Shown piece after piece: positions 52,703-62,450 of a stretch of 64,000 nt of DNA. Numbering within the stretch: the stretch's first letter is position 1; each line of letters begins with the position of its first letter. The notes below the pieces were generated by a model. It made no database searches. It was not told where the DNA came from and saw only the letters and a program-made list of their open reading frames with translations. Both the position numbers and the translations under genes were made by a program. The stretch covers positions 20,688,929 through 20,752,928 of the forward strand of contig OY986965.1 in NCBI GenBank assembly GCA_963920575.1. The letters are read 5' to 3'. Origin of the DNA: Narthecium ossifragum (Eukaryota; Streptophyta; Magnoliopsida; Dioscoreales; Nartheciaceae).

Positions 52703-53892
52703 TAGGGGTGGCAATTCGGGTTTGCGGGTCGGGTTCGAGTTGAGTCGAGACCCAATATCTCGATCAAAAGGCTCAATCGGAACCCGACCTGTTTAATAAA
52801 TGGGTCAAATTTTCAAATTTGAACCCAACCCGTTTATAAACCCGACCCAACCCGCCTAGCCCGTTTATTAAACGGGTCGGGTCTGGGTCGGGTCCTCCGA
52901 CCTCTTCACCATCGACAAGCCAGAACCTCCATCCTCCCTCTCATGCTCTCATGGCGTGAATGAAGGAGAGCCAAAAAAAAAACAAGAAGTAACTGGGAGG
53001 GGAGGAGATCCTATCTTCGCCACCTATCTTCTTCTCCATGCACCTCTTCACCATCGACCTCCTTCTTCACCGTCTATCTTCTTCTCCTTCCTCTCTACCG
53101 TCACCAACCTCTTTTCACCGCCGGTTACCCTCGCCTTCATCGTCGACACCAAGACGTAGCTGGGAGGGGAGGAGATTGGTGGGGAGCGCGGGTTAGGGTT
53201 TTAGCCAAGGAGGTGCGGAGGAGGAGGAGAGGGGATGGCATCGAGGATCTCAGCCATGGATGGGTTGGGATGAGGTTGGAGTGGGGCGAGGCCGCGACGG
53301 TCGCCGCCGAGAGGTGGTTCGCCGTTCACGGTGAAGCTGGGGGAGAAGAGATCGGGCTCGAGAGTCACCGTTGAGAGGTGGGGAGCGCGGATTAGGGTTT
53401 TAGCCGAGGAGGCGCGGAGGAGGAGAGGGGATGGCGTCGAGGATCTCAGCCATGGATGGGTTGGGATGAGGTTGGAGTGGGGCGAGGCTGCGACGGTCGC
53501 TGTCGAGAGGTGGTTCGCCGTTCACGGTGAAACTGGGGGAGAAGAGATCGGCCTCGAAAGTCACCGTCAAGAGGTGGGTCACCGTTCGCGGTGAAGTTGG
53601 GGGAGAAGAGATAGGCGGGGAAGAAGGGTGGTTGGGTGATCGGGGGAGAAGTAGAGGAGAGGCGATCGAGGGAGAAGAGAGGGTGAGAAGAGATGGGAAA
53701 AAAAGGAATGAAGGAGAGATGGAGGTTAGCAAGTCTTAAACTTAAACGGGTAGACGGGTTGACCTGCCTAACCCGCGGGTCAACCCGACCGGACCCGTTT
53801 ATGACTCGAACCCGATTATACCAAACCCAAACTCGTTTATCTCGGGTCGGATCGGGTCCGGTTCACGGGTCATGACCCGGATTGCCACCCCT
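52703..53892. mobile_element. Non-autonomous Mutator-like (Pack-MULE-like) element
   Basis: TIRs TAGGGGTGGCAATTCGGGT at the left and, reversed, TAGGGGTGGCAATCCGGGT at the right. Flanks GGTTTAAGG (52694-52702) and AATTTAAGG (53893-53901) could be a 9-bp duplication with two differences. Subterminal parts are full of CGGGTCGGGT words. The core holds a GC-rich, gene-like segment with a 199-bp tandem duplication (units starting at 53182 and 53381). No transposase. Confidence 0.7.
53182..53590 (+). repeat. 199-bp tandem duplication in the Pack-MULE-like core
   Basis: GGGAGCGCGG-TTAGGGTTTTAGCC starts at 53182 and 53381, and both units run through GGATCTCAGCCATGGATGGG and GAGGTGGTTCGCCGTTCACG. A third partial copy of the last part follows at about 53570. 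Open frames here come from the repeat. Confidence 0.85.
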
Positions 53893-53901
53893 AATTTAAG
53901 G

Positions 53902-54960
53902 ATTCAAAGCATCACATTTTAGAATGATATTTAAGTTCTTTGATATTATGGTATTATGGGTATCAAAAAACCAATTTGAAACGGTAGTACGTTGAACGTT
54001 GTGTCGATAGCCGTTGCATTCTCTCATAGAATGCAGGAGTGTATATATATATATAATACTAGTGTGAACCCGTGCCCATGGCACGGTTGAACACGGTTTA
54101 AATTTGGTCATGTTTTTTTAGTTATATGACCTAGCACGGACATCTCGACACAATGGCGATGGAAACATAGCCACCATTTTGGATTGATTAATAACTTATG
54201 AATGAGCTACAACCATTTTATAATCTACAAAAATGGTGAAATAAAAATGAAGATTTAGCGATCGTGAAACATGAAAAATATTACATATACAAACAATAAG
54301 ACAACTTCCATTCCAATAATAAGCCAAATATTAAAAGCAAAAGAAAACAAAGAGAGGATGTCCATGCACAGATGATGCTACTGGTCTCTTTAATCATTCT
54401 CTAATTGTTGATAGCAAGGAAAATATATATACAAAGCATCTCTTCTAAACTACCTCCACCAGGTTTCTTGGCGTCACTTGGTACTGCTTCTGATTCTGAC
54501 GGAGTGTTTGAGTGTGGAGTCTTGTGAAGCTTTATGACATCATACCCTGCTTCTGTAGCCTTCTCTAGCACCAATGTTGTACATCTCCTCGTCCATTTTG
54601 GTCTGCTTGCAAAGAATCTATGAAAACACCACCCAATGCACAATTAGTTAGTGTTTTCCACTAATTATTTGAAAATTGAATCTTCATCATACGAGCCCAT
54701 GGAGAGTAATTCCATAAAAATTTTAAACTATAATCCAAGATAAAAACACCCAAACGGTAGGGGCATGGTGTTTATTGTGTAACCCGTGTAGTTACTCTAA
54801 AGCGATCACTAATTATGCTGTATAGAACTTAATTATACAGGAATCACACAAAGTTAAGACAGTTGCTAAAATATGATAAAAATTTGATCACATATAGATA
54901 AAAGTTTAGAGGATTAAATCATTGCCATCATGCTACCATAACAAAGAGAGAACATAAGGG
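53902..54960. other. Spacer with an unrecognised exon-like fragment
   Basis: A (TA)n run at about 54041-54055 is followed by ACTAGTGTGAACCCGTGCCC, wording common at the end of dispersed plant repeats. On the minus strand, about 54617-54434 is open for roughly 60 codons after a plausible AG acceptor (sequence around KATEAGYDVIKLHKTP). I do not recognise the protein, and one exon is not enough to call a gene. Confidence 0.35.
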
Positions 54961-55833
54961 AAAGTCATAACAATTCATAGGAAAATCAGAAAATTATGAA
55001 ACTGGTTGGTTCTGAGAGTAGACTCAAAGATCTAAAACTCTCATGTTCATCATAAATCAAGATCATGCATGTACAGATCGGAAAACACGCCGTAAGCCGG
55101 CTGTTCTTCAAGAACAGAGAAACCGAAAAATTCGAGTTTAAACATACTAAAATCCTACTAAAAACTCAATAAAATCATATGAAACTCAAACCAGAAATTA
55201 AGCTAACCAAGATGCACATTACAACACCAAGAACACCTAGATCTACCGGCTAGATTAAGAGAAAACGCAAAATAAACACATGTAGGTAGAAACCTACCGA
55301 GCTACGCAAACTTCGGCTGAATCCCCATTGTACGAGCACCAAACCGGCTTCAAACCAAGCCAAGGATCTTCCTCACGCTGCCACGAGTCCAACGAGCTCT
55401 CAAGCACTCAAAAAGATGGGCGGAGGAGGGAGAATGGAAGGGAAGAAGGAGAAGAGAAACAAACCGGAAAAACAGAGAAGGACTCGGGCTACTTATAAGC
55501 TCGAGTCCGATCGTGGGCCGGGTTAAGTCGGTTCGCGTCCTTATCCAGACACGTCGACCGCGCCGACCACCGACACAGGTCCCCGACCGATCGCACACGG
55601 GCCACCACCTGCCCTAAAAACAGGTTTCTGCACGCCCGAGCTTGGATTTTTCGATCCCAAGCCCGTCTAGGGTTCTAGCAGACACATAAATCAAACATAG
55701 GGGTTGTGTGTGCACCACGCGGGTGTGAAACAAATTGACAAGACATAATTTATCAAATTGCTCTTGTGGTTCACAACGAGCCACGGGCCCGACCCAAGCG
55801 GTCGACCCAGGGGTAGAGGGACAGGTCCTCACA
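54960..55833 (+). repeat. 5'-truncated LTR copy (same family as the solo LTRs)
   Basis: From AAAACTCTCATGTTCAT through GCCGTAAGCCGGCTGTTCTT to the terminus GGTCCTCACA (55833), it follows the second half of 47672-50082 (compare 49120-50082). It lacks most GATCGATC palindromes. The first half of the LTR is missing and no duplication is visible. Confidence 0.75.
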
Positions 55834-56261
55834 GGTTAGGCCAGCCCTGACTAGGACACAGAGATGCCATATATGATAATAAAAATTTCACTTATAATCA
55901 TAGCCTCATATAATATCAAACTTTTATAGAAGATAAATATGCGATTGATATGATTGGTGTGAGGGGAGTGATGGCACAGAACTTAGCTCAGCTCGCCCAA
56001 CATCAACTCGTAGTCGTGGATCGGATAGGGGTTGCGGCACAGACTACAATCTAATAATTTTTTTTTTTTCCATCTTTAACTTTGTCACGCGTGCTGAGGA
56101 GAAATATTTCCCTCGGGTTCCATACTCGAGAGTCGAGATCTTTGCTCCGGCCATCTCTGATTTCGAACACCTCTTTTCCACCGCGTCTTCTCCTCACCGG
56201 AGTTCTAAACCCAGTTACCCTTCTCCACTCCTACGCTTAAGGACAACCAAGTAACACCTCA
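55834..56261 (+). promoter_or_regulatory. Probable promoter and leader of the TRAUCO gene
   Basis: The AT-rich stretch 55850-55940 is followed by a T-run (56058-56070) and a CT-rich leader just upstream of the start codon. No specific element can be assigned with confidence. The LTR copy ends only about 430 bases before the start codon. Confidence 0.4.
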
Positions 56262-59200
56262 ATGCCGCTCTCCCCGTCACCGATGGACACTATCGACGCC
56301 ACGTATAACGCCCCCGCCAATGGCGACGCCGACGACGACCACGACCAATGGAGCGATGCCCTCGATCACATGCCCGCATCTCTCCCTCCCAGTAGCCCCA
56401 CCACCCCCTCCTCTCCTCCTCCTCCTCCCCCCGTCTCCTCTCCTCCGCCACTCCTTCAAGAAGACGAAACCCACCCACCCTCCTCCCCCAAATCTAACGG
56501 CATCGACCACTCGTCTACGTCCAGCTCCGACGAGGACGACCAGCCTTCCGCCCCTAAGAAGCAAAAGCCCCTCTCCTCCCTCTCCACACCCCCATCTGGC
56601 GCAGCCACCCCAATCACCGTCGCTGCCGCCGTCGTCGCCTCCAAGAAGCCCAAGAAGAAGTCCAATAACGTGTGGAGCAAGCCAACGTCCCGCCGGGCAA
56701 AGAAGAAGTCCAAGCCCTCCTCTGTCACGGCCGCCGCCTCCTCCACACCCCACGGCGCCCCCATCGGCCCTGACGAGGCCACCGTGCTCATCGCCCCCTT
56801 GGCTCGATTTCTCGACAAGTCAGATGACTCCCCTGACGAAACCATCTGCTTGTCGAGGATCCACAAGGCTGAGCGCGTCGAGCTTAGTGACGATCGCCTT
56901 GCCGCCGGAAGTACCAAAGGATACCGTATGGTGCGCACCACCCGGGGAGTCCTCGAGGGCGCGTGGTACTTTGAGGTCAAGATTGTTATGCTCGGGGAGT
57001 CGGGGCACACCAGGCTTGGGTGGACCATGGAGAAGGGGGACCTCCAGGCGCCGGTAGGGTTTGACGGGAACAGCTTTGGATATAGGGATATTGATGGTAG
57101 CAAGGTACACAAGGCACTGAGGGAGAAGTACGGCGAGGAGGGATATGGAGAAGGGGATGTGATTGGATTCTATATTAACCTCCCGGATGGGGAATTGTAC
57201 TCCCCGAAACCGCCGAAGCTGGTAGTGTACAAGGGCCAGAAATACATCCGCGCTTCCGACATGAAGGATGATCCACCCAAAGTTGTTCATGGTGAGTTAA
57301 GTTTCGTTTCGAATTTATTGAATCTTCAGATCGATCAAGTCAGCTATTTCATTCTCAATATAATTTATTTCTGATCTTATAACATGAAATCTTAGTGAAT
57401 GGGGTTTCAGCAGTTTGAATGCCAAATTGTTTCTGCACAAACGGATGATGATCTTGTTCTTCATATTAGGTGTTGCTTTGTTTACTTTCCTGTGCTTGTG
57501 ATTTTGCTGCTGCTCTGTCGATCTTGTTTCTTGGATCCACATGTTTCATAGAGTTATATTTCATGGCTTTGTTGGTGGCTTACTGTTTAGAACTCAAAGA
57601 AGAATTCTTGATTTGGGACCTTGTTCATGCAATTGTATTCTAGCTGGGATACCTCTTTTTGTTTGGAGTTCTTTTTGTGATATTATCACTCGGATGTCCA
57701 TTGCATTATGCCTACTTTACCTCTACCTGCTATCTGGTATTACTTCTATTTTATGCTTGGACGATATTGAGCTCTTCACTATCATGTAATCCAAATTTAG
57801 GGATCATAAGTTTTGCTAAGGTGAGCATGTAAAGAATTGTGTATGAAAGAGTGAAATTGGCAGAATCAGAGATAGTGGCGCAGAGGGGCTGAGGTTATGA
57901 TTGGTATATCAAACTTGGATTATGGCTATTTAGGAGGAAAATTGTCAGACAAATGCAACAAGTAAGATTGAGCTTGAAACTAGGAGAGCTACTGCTACAA
58001 AAGAATCAATATTGCTAGTTAGGAGTTGAGGTGGAGAGAGCGAGGTTATGTGAACGAGGAGTATTGGTGCAATTGCAACAATGAATATTGAAGAATAAAT
58101 TAAAGCAAAGGAAAAAAATTCGCATTATTGACTATCAATCAAGCCTTTTGCAGAAAAAAGGGAGGTCTTGTTGTAAAACTCTTAGTTGAATGGGAAAAAA
58201 TAGTTTAAGATTGAATTTATGGCATTCATTTGGACTCAAATTATGTATATGAATCCCCTGATACTAGTTGGTACAAGGATGTTCTCCTTCAAAATAGACA
58301 ACCCTTATGCATTACCCTTATATTCATTATTTTGCTAAAACTATTGGATATCCAGTTTCTTCATCCCATAATTTTTTGACAAACTAAGAGTTCAAGGCAC
58401 TCAAAAGCTCTTATCGGAGATGAAAACAGCTCGTTTCATTTTTGTAAGACAACCTTAATATAGCTTTATATTGAATGTTATGATTAGCTTTGTGAGTTCT
58501 GTACTCCAACTAGTAGTATTAGAAAAATGAAATCGTCCCCTGCATTCATTTTCATGTCATCACTGGAGTAGCTGGTGATATTGCATCTGTATAACTTTTA
58601 GGACAAATCCACCTAGGTTACCTACTGATTGTTACAAATAGCTGATAACTAATTTAAACTCGTCAAAGAATTTTGTAAGTTACGCCTTATCTTTTTTCCG
58701 TGATAATTGAAGTAGTTAAAGTAATGAAAGTTCTCCAGAACATTAGAGCTTATTTTGGTCAAATTTCTGGTCTCATTTGTTTTACTTTCATTCTGTGGGG
58801 GGGGGGGGGGGCAAAGCTTTTGGTAGAAATATAAGCAGTCAATACTATGAAGAAATTTAAATCTTAATGTAAGATGAGTAGCAGTTGAATTTAAGTATTG
58901 ATGAAAAGTAGGTTCACTTTTGGCATCATCTTAAACCAATCACGCCTCTTATCCACCTGATAAGGAGTTTGTGCCACTCTTTTTGACCCCTTTTTGCATG
59001 TATTATATGAGTTTTCATCTTTTGTATAAGAGGTGGATATGCACTATATTAGCGATCATTGTAATCGAAAGGACTGTTTGGTTGCTCAATCGTTTGATCG
59101 TGGTGTCCTTATTATCTGTTTGTCTTTTACTTGTGAGACGATGGTCAAAAAGTAGTTCCAATGTTTTCAGACCATCATTGTTTAGTGCTTCATTTTGAGA

Positions 59201-60165
59201 AAACAACCTAACTTTAAGATGGACATCTGGATGAAACAGCCCATGATGTCAAAGACCTACCATGCTGAATAAGCTAGCTGGATTTGAAATTCGAAATTGC
59301 ATGTTGACATATCTGGAATACAATCTTCAAGCAATGGAAGTGTCACCCTTCTGGATTGAAAATTTTCATTTCTTAGTTCTCTTACTTGAATCATTATGCT
59401 AATCTGGCATCCCGAAGTCTTGAATGTGATAAATATATCTGCAGAATACTGCAGGTATTATTAATATGGTAAATACTAAGATAGAATTCCCTGGTGAAAG
59501 TTCATTTTGCATTAATTGGAATTGTTCCACATTTTGCTTTTTTTTTCAAGTCTCTGGTTCAAATCTTTTCGTCTGGTAAAATGATAGAGATTGTTATATA
59601 GTTGCTGAACGCACTTCTGGTGAAAGTTCACGTTGCATTAATTGGAAATGTTCCACGTGTTGCTTATCTGTTTTCAGGTCTGAATTCAAATATTTTTGTT
59701 CTGGTAAAATGATAGCGAATTCTATATAGTTGCTGAAAAGACTCTTGGTATTTCGATTCTATTCATATGTGCATGCTATGCACCGGATTTCTGGGAGACT
59801 GAGAATGAAAATAGCATTTGCTCCTCAAGAAACCTTAGTTTGTAGCTCCAAGCTGCATTTGTTTCATTTATTAATCACCAGTCTGTGCAGGCAGTGAGAT
59901 ATCATTTTTCAAGAACGGAATATGCCAGGGTGTTGCCTTCAGGGACCTGTTTGGTGGACGATACTACCCTGCTGCATCAATGTACACCCTCCCTAACCAG
60001 CCAAATTGCGAAGTCAGATTCAATTTTGGGCCCGACTTTGACTTCTTCCCTCAAGATTTTGTTGACAGGCGAACCCCTCGACCTATGATTGAGGTTCCTT
60101 ATCATGGACTTGATGCAATTGTCGAGGATCCTGTCGAAAATGGTCACACAGAGAAAGCAAGTTGA
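56262..60165 (+). CDS. TRO: TRAUCO/ASH2-like SPRY-domain protein (COMPASS-type H3K4 methyltransferase subunit), 2 exons
   Basis: ASH2-type proteins are core subunits of nuclear histone H3K4 methyltransferase complexes (with WDR5, RbBP5 and DPY30 partners); the Arabidopsis relative is TRAUCO. Exon 1 is 56262 (or 56283) to 57291 and exon 2 is 59891-60165, with a GT-AG intron of 2.6 kb whose junction restores GSEIS. The second ATG (56283, [11 protein letters not shown]) matches the start of TRAUCO and has G at +4, so the protein is likely 427 residues (434 from the first ATG). Residues 1-165 are low complexity (Pro/Ser, acidic, then Lys-rich likely nuclear signals; [11 protein letters not shown] is conserved). 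The SPRY domain covers about 203-386 ([50 protein letters not shown]). The C-terminus FDFFPQDF...[10 protein letters not shown] is typical. No lesion seen. Confidence 0.93.
58797..58811 (+). repeat. Poly-G run in the TRAUCO intron
   Basis: Fifteen consecutive G in an otherwise AT-rich intron. Confidence 0.95.
59492..59735 (+). repeat. Tandem duplication in the TRAUCO intron
   Basis: Two diverged units of about 120 bp, both starting CTGGTGAAAGTTCA and containing TGCATTAATTGGAA and CTGGTAAAATGATAG, then ATATAGTTGCTGAA. It ends about 155 bases before exon 2. Confidence 0.8.
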
Positions 60166-60505
60166 GGACACTTTTTATCTTTCATCATATAAGGCTGGTT
60201 CCTGAAGTCTGCCCAGTTTTCGGCATCCATTAGGGAATTTGGATGCTTGCCACAAATGATGATTGCTGGCGTCGGTGCATAATGTTTTTGGGGACTACAA
60301 AGGATGTGAATACTTTGAGTTGTGATTCTTTAAGGACTATATCTAATTTAAAATCTGGAGCTGCTCTGTTTTGGGCATCGCAGTTATCTAAGTATGATTC
60401 TTCTGTTCTTCTTTTTTTCTCTCTGTTGACTGATGTGTGATTGCTCTGGTTAACCATTCTGACTGCCCTGTTCAATGCTGCTGCAGCAGAGAGTATAGGA
60501 GAATA
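60166..60505 (+). other. 3' UTR and flank of the TRAUCO gene
   Basis: Sequence after the stop codon without other gene. The polyadenylation site is not clear. Confidence 0.5.
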
Positions 60506-60509
60506 TAGG

Positions 60510-60782
60510 AGTAATTTGCATAGTGTTTTTTTTCCAAGTTAGTGACACTTTTGAACGAAATTACCCTATACTTATGTGCAGTTCCTCGTTTGTTACGCAA
60601 CTTCATTCACTTTTTGCGCAGATTAATTCACTTGTTGCATCATTTCATTTATTTGTTGCATAGATTCATTTACTTGTTGTGTAAATTCATTAAAATAAAA
60701 GTGCTTCTAATATGCAACTAATAGGAAAAATGACATCATATTGTAAAAAAGAACATGGAGTATCATTAATATGCAAATTACT
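60510..60782. repeat. Small MITE with TIR AGTAATTTGCATA
   Basis: Inverted ends AGTAATTTGCATA (60510-60522) and TATGCAAATTACT (60770-60782). Flanks GAGAATATAGG and GAGAATATGG could be an imperfect target duplication. The inside has short tandem words TTGTTGCATAGATTCATT (60590-60700) and no open frame. Confidence 0.5.
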
Positions 60783-61425
60783 CGAGAATATGGTGTCATG
60801 TTGTGCTATCTATAGCTGTTTTGTTATCATATTTGCTTCTGGCTGTGGGTTGGTGGATTGCTGCAAATATAGGTGCAATCTGGGCTGAACCAAATCCTAT
60901 AGTGCCATGTTGTGCTATAGTTGTTGGGTGATTTTATATACACATATAAATCTTTCAATTACACCCCACTAAAACATTTGATATAATACCAGAGATATCC
61001 TTTATATGAAAGGTCTAAATTATCCTCCTATTCATGTTCTTCTAAACTCACCATCATCCTCCCTATTCATGTTCTTCTAAGCACACCCCTCTTCCTCACC
61101 CCACTCCTCCTTCAACCTCTAACGAAGCTGCCATCACCACTTCCTCTTCTCCCTAACTCTAAAACCCCTCTCTCCAAGGTGAGGCACTGCCCCATACTTC
61201 CCTCCCATAGCCACATTACTCCTCAGGTTGCTCCTCACCTTCCCTCTCCATGGTGTTTGCTCTAACGGAGGCGTAGGGCTTCAAATGGTGTCGGGTAAGG
61301 CGTCGTGGGATTCGGATGGAGAAGACAAGGACCAAAGTCCCGCTGAAAAGGTACAACTTCTCCTTCCTCGTGTTCTCGAGCATAATTTTCAAGATCTCTG
61401 GCTGCTTGAGTTCGGACTGGTATGA
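60783..61425. other. Spacer without gene
   Basis: AT-rich to about 61020, then CT-rich sequence (61020-61260) resembling a leader, with a short frame at 61228-61425 that I do not recognise. Nothing more can be supported. Confidence 0.4.
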
Positions 61426-61429
61426 CTGA

Positions 61430-61685
61430 ATTATATGTATATGTTCGGCTATACGAAGCCGAAACATATAAATTACATCGGTTGCATATAACCGAACTTT
61501 ACAGATATGTTCGGTTTATTCCAACCGAACTTACAAATGCGTTCAGTTTAGTCCAACCGAATAATTTATACCTTTTCGGTTTAATCCAACTGAACATTAT
61601 ACACTCTTTCGGTTGAGCTTAACCGAAATAATTGATTATTTTCAGTTTTAATCAACCGAACATTGTCAATGCACGCTATTTTATG
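61430..61685. repeat. TTCGGTT/AACCGAA hairpin array at the left of the FAR1/PMD element
   Basis: At least five imperfect palindromes follow one another: GTTCGGTTTATTCCAACCGA, TTCAGTTTAGTCCAACCGAA, TTCGGTTTAATCCAACTGAA, TTCGGTTGAGCTTAACCGAA and TTCAGTTTTAATCAACCGAA. The layout resembles the ATCGGTA arrays of the other Mutator-like element, but with a different stem. Confidence 0.8.
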
Positions 61686-61905
61686 AAATATTACTCCATA
61701 CTAGCTTGATTAGATCATTGACAATATGGGTTCACACTCCAGGCGTATGTTTCTACTGCCGATAGCGCTGTCGGAAATGCTATTGTTCAGGACTTTTCGG
61801 AGGCATTTACGACCCCCACGATATGTATTAAAAATGAGATATTTAATTGCATTATTATTTGTATTTACGTTCAGTGCATTTACACACAGGGCTAACACTG
61901 ATTCA

Positions 61906-62307
61906 ATGGTGCAAGTGCAGATATTTTCCAGCCGGGAAACTCTTATCCATTGGGTTCAAGAGATTGGGAGGCAAAATGGACTAGTAGTGGTGATCCAACA
62001 CTCCGAGGCAGCAGGACCTGGTAGAAGGGCAAGGCTAACGTTTGCATGTGAGAGAAGTGGGGAGTATAGGAGCTCGGCCAAGTATAGAGAGAAGCAGGGC
62101 AAGAAGCCGAGGAAGTTGACAACCAAGGGTGCAGAAAGAAATACAGTGGAAACCAGCACAAAGAAATGTGGATGTCCATTTAAACTGAAGGCAGTGAAGC
62201 TCCCATCTGATGATGACTGGATGGTGAGGGTGGTGTGTGGGGTGCACAATCACCACAACGCTCGTCGACGCTCCATTCACTACCGTGCGCAACAGTATCG
62301 TCAATAA
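61906..62307 (+). CDS. FAR1-type DNA-binding domain protein of a Mutator-like element (short)
   Basis: FAR1/WRKY-GCM1-type domains bind DNA at the front of MULE transposases. From the ATG at 61906 (MVQVQIFSSRETLIHW) the frame runs 133 residues. It contains the core FAR1 pattern VQEIGRQNGLVVVIQ, CERSGEYR, KKCGCPFKLKAVKL, DDDWMVRVVCGVHNHH, where the zinc ligands (two Cys, then Cys/His-x-His) are all visible. The frame is open upstream to 61726, but a CAG-ATATTTTCC joint suggests an intron just before IFSS. The catalytic MULE domain expected downstream is absent: after TAA at 62305 only about 140 non-coding bases separate it from the convergent plant-mobile-domain gene. It may be a truncated transposase or a stand-alone DNA-binding factor of the element. 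Confidence 0.7.
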   Translation: MVQVQIFSSRETLIHWVQEIGRQNGLVVVIQHSEAAGPGRRARLTFACERSGEYRSSAKYREKQGKKPRKLTTKGAERNTVETSTKKCGCPFKLKAVKLPSDDDWMVRVVCGVHNHHNARRRSIHYRAQQYRQ

Positions 62308-62450
62308 GCTCCACAGCGCGATCAAACTAGGGTTAAAACAAGTAGGCGCAAATATAAGTACCACATTGAGGAAGTTAGTAGTAACTATCGTGCTTTGATT
62401 TAAAAGGAATTCTAGTATTGACTCACAATAACAGGTAAGTCACGTGTCGC

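Noticed and set aside
56277..57290. Long frames in other phases and on the minus strand over TRAUCO exon 1
   Set aside because: Shadows of a GC-rich coding exon; only the plus frame at 56262-57291 matches a known family.
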